Shown piece after piece: positions 35,095-44,073 of a stretch of DNA of 64,000 nt. The stretch is from Tolypothrix campylonemoides VB511288. GTDB taxonomy: Bacteria > Cyanobacteriota > Cyanobacteriia > Cyanobacteriales > Nostocaceae. The position numbers and the translations under genes were made by a program. The DNA lies in the NCBI GenBank assembly GCA_000828075.3, contig JXCB02000053.1:1-64000 (forward strand). The letters run 5' to 3'. Under the pieces are notes generated by a model. That model did no database searches, was not told the origin of the DNA, and was given only the letters and a program-made list of their open reading frames with translations. The first letter of the stretch is position 1. Every line of letters begins with the position of its first letter.

Positions 35095-35493
35095 TTATTG
35101 TGCTTGTTCAACTTCTGTGGCATCCTTTGGAAACACAATCTGACGCTGGTTAGGGTCAAATCGATAGCCTTGTTCTTGCATAATCATCTTAGCTTGGCGC
35201 GGATCAAAGCTACGGCTAAATTCTGCCTGTAACTTATACACACGTTCTTCCATTTGCTTGACATCAATGCTGATTGCTCGTAACTTATCTTGCTGTGACC
35301 AATGCTCAGGCAAAAGTTGTATCAGAGCGGATATTGCTGCTGTTGAAATGACAAGATTAACTGCTATTTTTGCCGTAGTTTCTACTGCCATCACTTGATA
35401 AGAGCGTTGGCGAAGACGCCGCTTTGGTCGAGGAGTGACTCGGCGCTGTTGTATAGGTTGTAGCGGGGGTCTAGACGGTTGAAAGGCGTTCAT
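35095..35493 (-). CDS. Small single-pass membrane protein with coiled coil
   Basis: A 132-residue protein. A basic, proline-rich cytoplasmic N-terminus (RRVTPRPKRRLRQR) is followed by one membrane helix (about 43-62, IAVNLVISTAAISALIQLL). A helical segment follows (DKLRAISIDVKQMEERVYKL), then GYRFDPNQRQIVFP. The topology recalls FtsL/DivIC-type division proteins, but sequence similarity is not clear and I would not name it. It is probably conserved among cyanobacteria. Confidence 0.6.
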   Translation of the reverse strand: MNAFQPSRPPLQPIQQRRVTPRPKRRLRQRSYQVMAVETTAKIAVNLVISTAAISALIQLLPEHWSQQDKLRAISIDVKQMEERVYKLQAEFSRSFDPRQAKMIMQEQGYRFDPNQRQIVFPKDATEVEQAQ

Positions 35494-35959
35494 AGTGATA
35501 AAAAGAACCTCGCACTTATGAGCGGACGCACCACAAAAAGCGTAGCTGCACTTATTGCGGTTTTATTTAGCTGTCATATTACTTCATTTTTTCCTACTTG
35601 GCACACTGAGATTATTTGTTGAAAAAATAAACCTGGCATGACTACGTGTGCGGTTTCCAACAAATTACGATAGTAAGCCGCAAGCGTCTTTTGAACTGCA
35701 CCCCGTACTGCCAGGTTTATAGCGGTTCTTAGTTGAGTGCAATACATCAAGAAATAAGAACCACTGATGGACAACGGACACTTGCACGCCAGTCGCCTGG
35801 GTCGGGAAAACGCCAGATGCTTCAACGGGGGGAACCCCCGCAATGCACTGGCTCCCCTCCTGCAGCACTGGTCTCACCGCATAGCAGTATCCTCCAGATG
35901 AACACAGGTAAATCTGTACTTCATCCGAACAAGAAGCGCTATATTAGCTCTTCGAGATG
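35494..35959. other. Intergenic region with GC-rich repeat-like block
   Basis: No gene is supported. The block 35780-35880 (CACGCCAGTCGCCTGGGTCG ... CAACGGGGGGAACCCCCGCA ... CAGTGCACTGGCTCCCC-like) is more GC-rich than its surroundings and contains a GGGGG/CCCCC inverted repeat. It resembles degraded dispersed repeats. The overlapping short frames on both strands are treated as chance. Confidence 0.4.
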
Positions 35960-36097
35960 TTACGAATTGTAAAGTGCTGTTGCCAACCGCCAAGCAAGAA
36001 CGCCTGGAATCAGCGCCACCACAAGAGCGATGTACACTTGAGTATCTGAGATCGAAGTTGTCACCTGAGCGAGGTACAGAGTATCTAGCATTGGCAT
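35960..36097 (-). CDS. psaM: Photosystem I reaction centre subunit XII
   Basis: A 45-codon gene read on the minus strand, shorter than usual gene-calling limits. The last 31 residues, TSISDTQVYIALVVALIPGV followed by LAWRLATALYNS, match PsaM, a one-helix PSI subunit of about 30 residues at the trimer-forming side of the complex. The ATG at 36097 has GGGAGG about 8 bases upstream, so translation probably begins there and adds the leader MPMLDTLYLAQV. The alternative GTG in that leader has no ribosome-binding site. It is a single gene, divergent from the sugar kinase. Confidence 0.9.
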   Translation of the reverse strand: MPMLDTLYLAQVTTSISDTQVYIALVVALIPGVLAWRLATALYNS

Positions 36098-36241
36098 GAT
36101 TTGAAACCTCCCAATATCAACAGATTTTGAATAGCTCGTTTACTACTTTTCCTTGTTTTGCCAAGATTGGGGAATAGGTTGTTACAAGATGCAACAATCG
36201 CTGATCATAAGTTATGAGTTATTAAAAAAATTTATAAAAAT

Positions 36242-37531
36242 ATGGATTGTTATTTGGGCATAGACTTTGGCACGTCAGGTGCAAGGGCTGTAGTGATTGA
36301 CGAGCAAGCTTGTATTCAAGCCCAAGCACGTTATCCCTTTGAAATGTCAGAAGTTTCGGACTTAGCAAGTTGTTGGAAAACAGCATTGTTTAGCTTGCTT
36401 GAGCAAATTCCTCAACAATTGCGGGGCGAATTGAGGGCGATCGCCATCAACGGCACGTCTTCCACAGTCTTACTGTGCGATGATGCTGGTAAACCTGTGG
36501 ATGTACCACTGCTGTACAACGATGCACGAGGGGCGGCGGTGATAGAGCAATTGAGAAGCATAGCGCCTCCAAATCATACAGTATTAAGCGCAACTTCTAG
36601 CCTTGCCAAACTTCTGTGGATGTCGCAATTACCATCTTTTGCTCAAGCCCGATATTTTCTGCATCAAGCTGACTGGCTGGCATTTCTCCTACATGGACAA
36701 TTAGGTGTTACTGATTACCACAATGCTTTAAAGCTGGGTTATGACGTAGAAAAGTTAACATACCCAGACTGGCTAGAAAATATCCAAATAAAAGTTCATC
36801 TACCTAAAGTAGTAAGTCCTGGAACTTTTATTGCTGAATTACGCCCTGAAATTGCGTCTCAGTTCGGTTTGCATCGAGATTGCTATGTATGTGCTGGAAC
36901 AACTGATAGTATTGCAGCTTTTCTTGCCAGTGGTGCCCAATTCCCTGGTGAAGCAGTGACTTCGCTTGGTTCAACACTGGTGCTGAAACTGTTAAGTCGT
37001 ACCCGTGTGGAAGATGCAAAATATGGAATTTACAGCCACCGCTTGGGGGATCTATGGCTGACTGGGGGTGCTTCCAATACTGGGGGTGCTGTGCTACAGC
37101 AGTTTTTTACCAAAGCGGAATTACAAAGCTTGAGCCGTGAAATTGATGGGTCAAAAGTCAGCGAGTTGGATTATTATCCTTTGTTGAAGCCTGGGGAACG
37201 CTTTCCGAACAATGACTTAAATTTAGCGCCGCGATTGGAACCGCGTCCAGCTAGTGACGTGGAATTTTTGCATGGGTTGCTGGAAAGCATTGCTCGCATA
37301 GAAGCAAAAGGGTATGAATTGTTACAGGAATTCGGGGCAGACCAATTAACCCGCGTTTATACTGCTGGTGGTGGTGCGGTGAATGATACTTGGAGTGAGA
37401 TTAGAGGGCGGTATTTGCAAGTTCCTGTGATGCAGCCTGTGAACATGGAGGCGGCGTATGGGACGGCGTTGTTGGCGATGAGAGGGGTAGGAGAATTGAA
37501 CCGCAGAGGCGCAGAGGAAAGAGAAGTTTAA
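36242..37531 (+). CDS. FGGY-family carbohydrate kinase, probable D-ribulose kinase
   Basis: This 429-residue ATP-dependent sugar kinase begins CYLGIDFGTSGARAVVIDE (phosphate-binding loop and catalytic-side Asp). It has AINGTSSTVLLCDD, the catalytic Asp in CAGTTDSIAAF, LGSTLVLKLLS and a C-terminal TAGGGAVNDTWSEIRG adenosine motif. It resembles the cyanobacterial/plant XK-1 (SePSK) group, reported to phosphorylate D-ribulose; this assignment is by memory. The last ten residues (NRRGAEEREV) are encoded by a dispersed CCGCAGAGGCGCAGAGG repeat. Its stop codon overlaps that of convergent mcrC (TTAA, 37528-37531). Confidence 0.85.
   Translation: MDCYLGIDFGTSGARAVVIDEQACIQAQARYPFEMSEVSDLASCWKTALFSLLEQIPQQLRGELRAIAINGTSSTVLLCDDAGKPVDVPLLYNDARGAAVIEQLRSIAPPNHTVLSATSSLAKLLWMSQLPSFAQARYFLHQADWLAFLLHGQLGVTDYHNALKLGYDVEKLTYPDWLENIQIKVHLPKVVSPGTFIAELRPEIASQFGLHRDCYVCAGTTDSIAAFLASGAQFPGEAVTSLGSTLVLKLLSRTRVEDAKYGIYSHRLGDLWLTGGASNTGGAVLQQFFTKAELQSLSREIDGSKVSELDYYPLLKPGERFPNNDLNLAPRLEPRPASDVEFLHGLLESIARIEAKGYELLQEFGADQLTRVYTAGGGAVNDTWSEIRGRYLQVPVMQPVNMEAAYGTALLAMRGVGELNRRGAEEREV
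37498..37524 (+). repeat. GAACCGCAGAGGCGCAGAGG repeat, copy 1
   Basis: Lies inside the last codons of the sugar kinase. Inverted counterpart at 41673-41706; the two bracket the McrBC locus. Further copies at 45745-45776 and 46169-46197. Confidence 0.8.
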
Positions 37532-38721
37532 CACAGGGGGAGGAGGTTTTTTAAGAAAGTCTGACCTGCGCTATCAAGGTTATCATCTAGGGAAAAGATG
37601 AGGCTGCGGATTCGGATGTCATCACTTTTAACATCCAAAGGCTGTGTAAGCTGTTTTGGGTATATCAAAATGGCTTGGTTACAGTTTGTAGTTGTGGCGT
37701 AGCTTACCATTTGATGAATGTCAGCATCTGCCGCTTTATCAGGAGCTTTATACTTGGTATCTAACACTGCTAATGTTTTACTAGTAGCAGCATCGCACAG
37801 TAGTAGATCGATAGAAAACCGTCGATTCTGACCTATTTCTACCTGATGTTGCTGCTTGAAAAAATAGCCTTTTGGTGCATTTTGTTTCAGCCATTCTGCA
37901 ACGAAACTTTCATACAGCTTTGCCATATCGACGAGAAAGGGTAGCATTGTGCGATCGCCGCTTTCATGACTTGGTGCAGTGTTGTCTAAGAAGAATCGGC
38001 AGAGATTGTGTAATAGTCGATAATCTTCATTCAGGCGGTTGTACTGTCGCCCGATACAATCTTGTGAACTACACGGTTGCAGCGTTACTAATCCTTGTAA
38101 AGCGTGATAAGTTTTTCGTACCGTTGGAGATACTCGTTCTGAACACAAACCACTGCGACCAATAATAAAAAGTGTCCAGGCTAGAATTTGGTTTTCTTTA
38201 ATATCAGCCGTATGTTCTTCGTAGTGGCATTTAAGTTTAATATTCCACGGCTTTTGGATAGCCTGTCGCACATCTAACCTTCCCCTTACATAGCTTAGTT
38301 GCTCTGTTTTAGGTAAGTATGTACGATATAATCCTTTTCTACAATGCTCTAGAATTCGCTGGGCTAAGACATAAGCCAGATGGCTGTAAAATTCCTCTAG
38401 AGATTCACAATTCATCAACCCTTCGAGAAAGCGGAAACTCTTTAGAGTGTATGCATATTCCAGCATTCCAAAAAGGTTTTTGATAGGCACTTTGGGATTG
38501 AGTTTTAAATCAAATTGAGTGCTTAAAGGAATGTAACCTACCCATCCATTAGATTTGAGTTGCCATTTATTACCTGTTTTATAGGTAGGAAAATCTATAT
38601 TTACTTGGTTTTTATATTTTTTAAATAACTCTATTCCTACTGCTTCGGGTATCTCGTCAGAATGAAATGACTGTGTTGCATATTCAGTCAGTTCAAGAAT
38701 TCTTGGTTCTCCTGACTTCAT
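37528..38721 (-). CDS. mcrC: McrC-type restriction endonuclease subunit
   Basis: A 397-residue protein. The N-terminal ~120 residues read WVGYIPLSTQFDLKLNPKVP and FGMLEYAY, typical of McrC. In the C-terminal half there is a PD-(D/E)xK nuclease core: FSIDLLLCD, then LAVLDTKYK, then DIHQMVSYA. McrC cleaves DNA when activated by the McrB NTPase, usually at modified cytosines. Its start overlaps the mcrB stop by 4 nt (ATGA), so they form one operon. It ends in a shared TTAA with the convergent sugar kinase. Confidence 0.92.
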   Translation of the reverse strand: MKSGEPRILELTEYATQSFHSDEIPEAVGIELFKKYKNQVNIDFPTYKTGNKWQLKSNGWVGYIPLSTQFDLKLNPKVPIKNLFGMLEYAYTLKSFRFLEGLMNCESLEEFYSHLAYVLAQRILEHCRKGLYRTYLPKTEQLSYVRGRLDVRQAIQKPWNIKLKCHYEEHTADIKENQILAWTLFIIGRSGLCSERVSPTVRKTYHALQGLVTLQPCSSQDCIGRQYNRLNEDYRLLHNLCRFFLDNTAPSHESGDRTMLPFLVDMAKLYESFVAEWLKQNAPKGYFFKQQHQVEIGQNRRFSIDLLLCDAATSKTLAVLDTKYKAPDKAADADIHQMVSYATTTNCNQAILIYPKQLTQPLDVKSDDIRIRSLIFSLDDNLDSAGQTFLKNLLPLC

Positions 38722-40289
38722 AGTGATAACTGTTGCTTGACTTTCTCCCAGCGAAACTCATTTACTTTTTCTAGCTGGTTAAAGAAGTATTCTTCTAAAT
38801 AAGGCTCGATTTCCATACACCAGATATCTTCAATATCTTCACTTAAATTATCTGTTAAGAAAAATGAAACACCGATTTCATAGTTTTTGTCATTGATTGT
38901 CTGATTCAAGCGCTGTAAAGTCTGAATCAACCCCTCTACTGCAAAACCTGTTTTCTGGTGATACCGTCGTAGCACATCGTAGTTTGGGCGGAGTTCAATA
39001 AATGCGAAGCGGCGGCGTAGTGCATAATCTACTAAAGCAATTGACCTATCTGCTGTGTTCATCGTGCCAATGATACGAACGTTGGCGGAAATGCGAAATT
39101 TGTTACCGCCCGCTAGAGGAATTTCTTTGTCGCGGTACTCCAACAGATACATTAGTTCACCAAAAACTTGAGCTAAATTTGCACGGTTGATTTCGTCAAT
39201 TATTAAAACGCAAATACCTTGACGGTTTTCTGCCTCTTTACAGAATTGTACAAAGCGACCTGGAACCAGCGGATATGTTAATTTTCCATCCTCGCTTTGG
39301 GGACGGATGCCTTGAATGAAGTCTTCATAAGAGTATGCCGGGTGAAATTGCACGAGTTCAGAAAACCCATTACCGCCGCCGATTAAGTGTTGGGCAAGTT
39401 TTTCAGCAATGTAGGTTTTTCCAGTGCCAGGGGAGCCGTATAATATTGCTTGTCCTTTGCGATTAATTGAGTGTATCCAACGTTTTAGTTCTGCTTCATT
39501 CAAGCCGATTTTTTCAGCGCATTCAGCTAAGGTATATTCTGGTTGCGATTCCACTTCTTTAAATCGTGGGTTGTCCTTGCCAGTAAAATCATACTTTTTA
39601 ACAGCTACTAGCCAGTGAGAGAACATATCAAACAAGTCATCGTCTCTCAAAGCTGGCACACCTGATTGGTGCATCTGCTGGGAGAATTGTGTAATCAGCT
39701 TTTTTCCAGTAAGATTCAATATAGGATAATCAATTAGTTTTTCCGTATAGGCTGTATTTGCAAAATAGTTAATAACTCGTATCAATTCGTTGTTGAGCAA
39801 TAGAAATTCCTCTGGTTGCAGTGCGTTGAGGATAGGCGTGATCGTTCCTGTTTGTAGATATTGAACATAAGGCAAAGGCAGTTGCGAAAAATTTCTACAA
39901 GCTGCTGACAACTGCTTTGGATCATCATTACAGCTACGGACAAAATTCAAAATCGCCAAAGCAATGTAGTGCCACTCTTGCGGCTTTATCGACATTACTG
40001 CCTCAAAACATTCTTTTATGTCTTTGGTGACAGATGAACCAATATGAATCCAAGCCCCCCTTTGACGATTGTTGGTGGTGTCTGGGTAAGGTAGTAGTTG
40101 CAGCAGGACTAATTCTATTACGTCTTCTCCAGAGTCTGCTGCTGTTGCGATCGCTTCAAAGTTCCTCTTCCCCTGCTGACGCTGCTCTTCATAGGCTGCT
40201 ATGTGACGTAGCCCAACTGGTGTGTAGGGATATGAGTTTAAAAATTCTTGAAACAGCCTCGCAAATTCATCTTTCTTTTCCGCTAACAT
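38718..40289 (-). CDS. mcrB: McrB-type AAA+ GTPase of a modification-dependent restriction system
   Basis: A 523-residue protein. The C-terminal AAA+ domain has Walker A LYGSPGTGKTY (about 283-292), Walker B VLIIDEINRANLAQVFGEL (near 362), the McrB signature GTMNTADRSIALVDYALRRRF, and an all-helical end. The N-terminal ~240 residues, which should recognise DNA, resemble no domain I can name (for example TPVGLRHIAAYEEQRQQGKR). The target modification is therefore unknown. It is followed by mcrC and preceded 47 bp upstream by the ASCH gene. Confidence 0.92.
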   Translation of the reverse strand: MLAEKKDEFARLFQEFLNSYPYTPVGLRHIAAYEEQRQQGKRNFEAIATAADSGEDVIELVLLQLLPYPDTTNNRQRGAWIHIGSSVTKDIKECFEAVMSIKPQEWHYIALAILNFVRSCNDDPKQLSAACRNFSQLPLPYVQYLQTGTITPILNALQPEEFLLLNNELIRVINYFANTAYTEKLIDYPILNLTGKKLITQFSQQMHQSGVPALRDDDLFDMFSHWLVAVKKYDFTGKDNPRFKEVESQPEYTLAECAEKIGLNEAELKRWIHSINRKGQAILYGSPGTGKTYIAEKLAQHLIGGGNGFSELVQFHPAYSYEDFIQGIRPQSEDGKLTYPLVPGRFVQFCKEAENRQGICVLIIDEINRANLAQVFGELMYLLEYRDKEIPLAGGNKFRISANVRIIGTMNTADRSIALVDYALRRRFAFIELRPNYDVLRRYHQKTGFAVEGLIQTLQRLNQTINDKNYEIGVSFFLTDNLSEDIEDIWCMEIEPYLEEYFFNQLEKVNEFRWEKVKQQLSL

Positions 40290-40336
40290 TATGTAATCGT
40301 ATACTGTAAATTCTTTCTTATTTATGAATAATATAC

Positions 40337-40828
40337 TTAATAACCAGAAACACTAGAAGTATTACTTTGCGCTATGTACTTAATGAGCTTAAATTCATTT
40401 TCTGTTAGGTAATGATAACTTTGTGGCGGTCTAAAGTCAGAAAATTCCTCTCTTAAACGTGTTAAATTTACAGGATTAGGTAAAAGCTCAACATTTTTAA
40501 AAAAGATACATACACATAGAGAAGCACCTGCATAATAAATATCAAATTCTTGGCGGCTTATTTCCGCTTTTTCACTGACTTTATTCCAAATTTTATTAAG
40601 GTCTTCCGGAAATTTTTGAATAGGAATTTCCAAAATACGATCTACTTCAAAGGAGCCTATCAAAGCCTTTTGAGGAGACGAAGCATAGACTAGCACTAAG
40701 TCACCCTGATCTAATCGAGTACGAACCCGCCGCAGTTCTACTTTCTTATTACCCTCAAATATTTTTTTTGCATATTTAGGACGTATTGATAGTAGCAGGA
40801 TATTACTAGGCATTTTTATACCGTTCAT
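40337..40828 (-). CDS. ASCH-domain protein of the McrBC locus
   Basis: A 163-residue protein; the likely start is the ATG at residue 6 (MPSNILLLSIRPKYAKKIFE). The opening LLSIRPKYAKKIFEG-KKVELRR and DLVLVYASSPQKALIGSFEV are typical of the ASCH/PUA-like fold, which binds RNA or modified bases. A later segment (LTRLREEFSDFRPPQSYHYL) is common to this subgroup. Its start overlaps the end of the upstream broken gene by 4 nt. Next to mcrB it might be a base-recognition accessory or a separate toxin-like gene; neither is shown. Confidence 0.75.
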   Translation of the reverse strand: MNGIKMPSNILLLSIRPKYAKKIFEGNKKVELRRVRTRLDQGDLVLVYASSPQKALIGSFEVDRILEIPIQKFPEDLNKIWNKVSEKAEISRQEFDIYYAGASLCVCIFFKNVELLPNPVNLTRLREEFSDFRPPQSYHYLTENEFKLIKYIAQSNTSSVSGY

Positions 40829-41426
40829 ATTTCATGAAATACACCTAAATTATACACTTTATTAAATAGATTTTTAGGAATTTTATTAGGTGATGCAAGT
40901 AATAAATTTAAAGATGATAGTTCTTGAAGTTTCTTTAAGGTGACAGGTGAACTGAATAACTCTATATCGCTAAAACGAAGAGCCATAATATTTCCATCTT
41001 TATCTGTATTTATCTTTAAAATATCACTTAATGTATACACCCCTAATCGTTGGAAACGTTGATAAAACTCCTTAGGTTTACCAATTATGACTTCATCAAG
41101 ACGAGAACAGGCTCGAATTGCTTCTACTCCGCTGAATCCTTTACCTTTACCTTCGGTTTGTGTTCCACTGACATACCATAAAATTCGGCATGGGGCTTTT
41201 AATCCTCTAGAGTTTTTAACTGACCTATAATACACAGCTTCACGGTTGAAGGCAAGTTCAGGTTTGGCTCCAAATAGCGTTTGGTTAGCTAATTTTTCAT
41301 CGAATAAATCCTTTGCCCATCTAGGTTGAATGGGAATGATAAACGTAGGAATTTCAGCATCAATAATTTTTGCTGGGAAAATTTATTGTTAATTACTTCT
41401 TTTTTCAGATATACTTCTTCTGCCAA
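40825..41426 (-). pseudogene. Frameshifted companion gene of the ASCH protein (GNAT/ASCH-type)
   Basis: A TTG at 41426, after a strong AAGGAGGT, starts AEEVYLKKEVINN. The frame then breaks near 41381-41386 and stops after about 41 codons. Reading continues in another frame from IFPAKIIDAEIPTFIIPI, then QPRWAKDLFDEKLANQTLFG, through YYRSVKNSRGLKAPCRILWY to the stop at 40825. A single-nucleotide deletion in AACAATAAATTTT restores one ~200-residue protein. The GTG at 41235 would give only the last 136 residues. Homologous-looking proteins carry a GNAT or ASCH-like second half. No convincing slippery site is present, so loss of function is more likely than programmed frameshifting. Confidence 0.65.
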
Positions 41427-41672
41427 TTTTTTATACCTCCTTGATTAAAAGATTAAGACTTTTGCAAAAGTATTTGATGAATAGAAGTCGCTGCTATACA
41501 AACTAAGTCCACAAGACAAGGACTGAGCGTGTATTTAGCCTGCGTAGGCAGAGAGAAGTCCTGCAGGCGGGTTTCCCGCCGTAGGGAACTTCGGGGCTTT
41601 GTATGTGTAGCCCCAGACTTCCAGTCTGAGGGCGTTTCTCGAATTTTGCAAGATGTTTACTCTCTGAACTCC
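41427..41672. other. Repeat-rich spacer at the edge of the McrBC locus
   Basis: Holds small hairpin repeats (GCGGGTTTCCCGC, GAAGTCC...GGACTTC-like, AGACTTCCAGTCT) and no gene. Several frames crossing it are chance. Confidence 0.5.
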
Positions 41673-41706
41673 CCTCTGCGTCCTCTGCGCCTCTGCGGTT
41701 CGTTAA
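41673..41706 (-). repeat. CTCTGCGTCCTCTGCGCCTC repeat, copy 2
   Basis: Reverse complement of the repeat in 37498-37524 (CCTCTGCGCCTCTGCGGTTC). It ends next to the stop of the BadF-like kinase. Confidence 0.8.
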
Positions 41707-41707
41707 A

Positions 41708-42676
41708 TCACTCTTTCCCCGCCAACCTCTGCAACGCCAACAACCCAGCACCATAAGCAGGTTCATGTCGAGGAAAAATCACTTTTACTGAAGGAAACAA
41801 TGTGAAAATAGATGTGGCAAATTTATCACGAATTCTCGATTTTCCTTGCCATAGACTTCCAGTAGTGACGACTTGAAAACGTTCGCTATGACTAAAAATT
41901 GCCTCAATAACTGTAGAGGTTGCTTTTATCAACTCTTTTACAGCATCATCAATAATTATATGAGCTACTTTATCTCCACAAGCAGCGGCGTTATCAACTA
42001 TAGGAGCCAAAGCAGCTATTTCTTTAATACCCCATCCTCGCCGATATATAACTTCTATTAAACCTTCTATAGTTGTAAGACCGAGATGCTGTTTGAATTG
42101 CTCTACAAGACTTGTTGACATCTCGCGTCCATCATAAGCTTTTAATGCTGCTTGCATACCAGCTACAGCAATTTTATAGGCGCTTCCTTCATCTCCTAAA
42201 ATATAGCCCCAACCGCCAACTCGCTTGGTATCTCCATTCTGATTTCGCCCAAAAACTATAGAACCAGTACCTGCTGCAACTACAATTCCAACAGGATAAC
42301 CAACTCCGCCAACCAAAGCAATCAAAGCATCATTACAAATGACGATATGAGATGCTGGTAATTTCCAAGTTATAGGAAGCAAGATGCTATTTTGTAATTC
42401 TTGCACTATACCTTTTACGACTTCGATATCCTCTGGACGACCCACACCTGCTAGCCCCAAGCAAATCGCTGCAATATTAATATCATCTGTAAACTTTAAC
42501 GCCTTAACTGCGGCAGCAGAAATTACAGATTCCATTGACTTTAGCGTTGCTTCTGTGCCTATACTCTGATAATTAGATGCTCCTGCTTCAGCACGACCTA
42601 GTACTTTACCTGTCTCATCCATCAAAATACAAACTGTCTTGCTTCCGCCGCCATCAATTCCTAAAACATAACTCAT
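41708..42676 (-). CDS. BadF/BadG/BcrA-family ATPase, N-acetylglucosamine-kinase-like
   Basis: A 322-residue actin-fold kinase. I take the ATG at 42676 (MSYVLGIDGGGSKTVCILMD) rather than the TTG six codons earlier. Visible motifs are the phosphate loop DGGGSKT, GLAGVGRPED, VAAGTGSIVFG, GGWGYILGDEGSAYKIA (a NagK-type signature) and VVTTGSLW. It should phosphorylate an amino sugar. It is the last gene of a four-gene minus-strand block behind an AmpG-like permease, which suggests use of imported or recycled cell-wall sugars (inference). Confidence 0.85.
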   Translation of the reverse strand: MSYVLGIDGGGSKTVCILMDETGKVLGRAEAGASNYQSIGTEATLKSMESVISAAAVKALKFTDDINIAAICLGLAGVGRPEDIEVVKGIVQELQNSILLPITWKLPASHIVICNDALIALVGGVGYPVGIVVAAGTGSIVFGRNQNGDTKRVGGWGYILGDEGSAYKIAVAGMQAALKAYDGREMSTSLVEQFKQHLGLTTIEGLIEVIYRRGWGIKEIAALAPIVDNAAACGDKVAHIIIDDAVKELIKATSTVIEAIFSHSERFQVVTTGSLWQGKSRIRDKFATSIFTLFPSVKVIFPRHEPAYGAGLLALQRLAGKE

Positions 42677-42777
42677 ATTATTTTGAATTTTCAACAGCAG
42701 TCTATAGCAGATGGAAGTAGATGATTTTCTATTATATCAGCCTCGGTTTGTATTGCTCTGCAGTTACAATTCCTAGC

Positions 42778-44052
42778 TTAAGTTGTTTGGCGCTTATTGT
42801 CTTCGTTTAAAGGAATAAAAAATAGAGGTATCATCCCGGGAATCGTTAGTAAACAAACTAAAACAAAGAATAACGGATATCCAATTTTTGCCTGAATATA
42901 ACCGCTGATTAACCCTGGTATCATCATCCCTAATGCCATAATTCCTGTAGATATAGCAAAATGAGAAGTTTTGTATTCACCTTGGGAAACATACATGAGA
43001 TAAACACTAAAAGCCGTGAATCCAAAACCATATCCAAATTGCTCTAAGGAAACCAACAGATAAATTAAATTCAGAGAGGGTTTACTGTAAGCCATGTAAA
43101 CATAAAAGATATTTGGTATATTTAATGCCAACGCCATAGGAAAAAGGCACTTTTTTAATCCGTATTTAGAAATGACAACACCACCTAAAATCCCTCCTAT
43201 AATGAGGGAAATGACCCCAAATGTACCGTAGACTAAACCAACATCTGATGTTGATAGCCCCAATCCTCCTAATTCTGGTTTATCTAATAGGAATAACGAA
43301 GCTAATTTTACAAGCATTGCTTCGCCAAATCTATAAAGTAATATAAAAGCTAAAATAGCTCCTATTTTCTCCTGTTGAAAATATGAAGTTATTACAGTCC
43401 AAAAAGGAATCGTTTCTGTTAACGTTTTGTCCTGGAGTTGAGAATCGGACTCAGGCAACGGTAAAATAAGACGATGAAAAATAAATAGTATCGCTAAAAC
43501 TAAAGCTGAAAAGCCAATAGCAAGAGTCCAGCTTAAAGGAATATTGTTGAGAGAAAGTTCCAACTGACCTGCTAAATATACTAAAAACCCTGAACCAAAG
43601 ATAACAGCGAGTCGATAAAAAAGTGAGCGGATACCGGAAAAGAATGCTTGCTGTGCTGGATTTAAAGCCAGCAAATAGAAGCCATCAGTCGCGATGTCAT
43701 AAGTAGCGGAAATAAATGCCCCGATTGTCAATGCTGCAAGGGAGACGAAAAAGAAATTCGGGAGTTGTAAACAAAAGGCTACCAAACCCAAACTACAAAA
43801 CATGGCGAATTGTGTGGCAAGTATCCATGTTCTTTTGGTTGAGTAAGTATCAACAATAGGTGCCCAGAACATTTTGATTACCCAGGGGAGATAAAGAAAA
43901 CTTGTCCACAAGGCAATTTGAGTATTATTTATCCCTAGTTTTTTGTAGAAAATGACAGAAACTGTGTTGATAATGATGTAAGGCACACCAGAGGCAAAGT
44001 ATAGCGTTGGGATGAAAGTCCAAGGAGAACGAGACACTGTTTGGTTTTTCAT
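42778..44052 (-). CDS. AmpG-like MFS permease
   Basis: This 424-residue protein has about twelve membrane helices and the AmpG-type opening FASGVPYIIINTVSVIFYKKLG followed by ALWTSFLYLPWVIKMFWAPIVD (about 35-65). DIATDGFYLLAL lies near 125. AmpG proteins import GlcNAc-anhydro-muropeptides in cell-wall recycling; related family members carry other solutes. It lies 21 bp after the ligase-like gene and about 100 bp before the kinase. Confidence 0.8.
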   Translation of the reverse strand: MKNQTVSRSPWTFIPTLYFASGVPYIIINTVSVIFYKKLGINNTQIALWTSFLYLPWVIKMFWAPIVDTYSTKRTWILATQFAMFCSLGLVAFCLQLPNFFFVSLAALTIGAFISATYDIATDGFYLLALNPAQQAFFSGIRSLFYRLAVIFGSGFLVYLAGQLELSLNNIPLSWTLAIGFSALVLAILFIFHRLILPLPESDSQLQDKTLTETIPFWTVITSYFQQEKIGAILAFILLYRFGEAMLVKLASLFLLDKPELGGLGLSTSDVGLVYGTFGVISLIIGGILGGVVISKYGLKKCLFPMALALNIPNIFYVYMAYSKPSLNLIYLLVSLEQFGYGFGFTAFSVYLMYVSQGEYKTSHFAISTGIMALGMMIPGLISGYIQAKIGYPLFFVLVCLLTIPGMIPLFFIPLNEDNKRQTT

Positions 44053-44073
44053 AAATTTGATTCGTTTCCTTTT

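Noticed and set aside
41375-41390. Programmed ribosomal frameshift in the ASCH companion gene
   Set aside because: No heptamer slippery sequence is in the correct frame after the upstream stop; a one-base deletion is simpler.
41503-41766. 87-codon frame overlapping the kinase stop
   Set aside because: It runs through hairpin and CTCTGCG repeats and overlaps the real gene in another frame.
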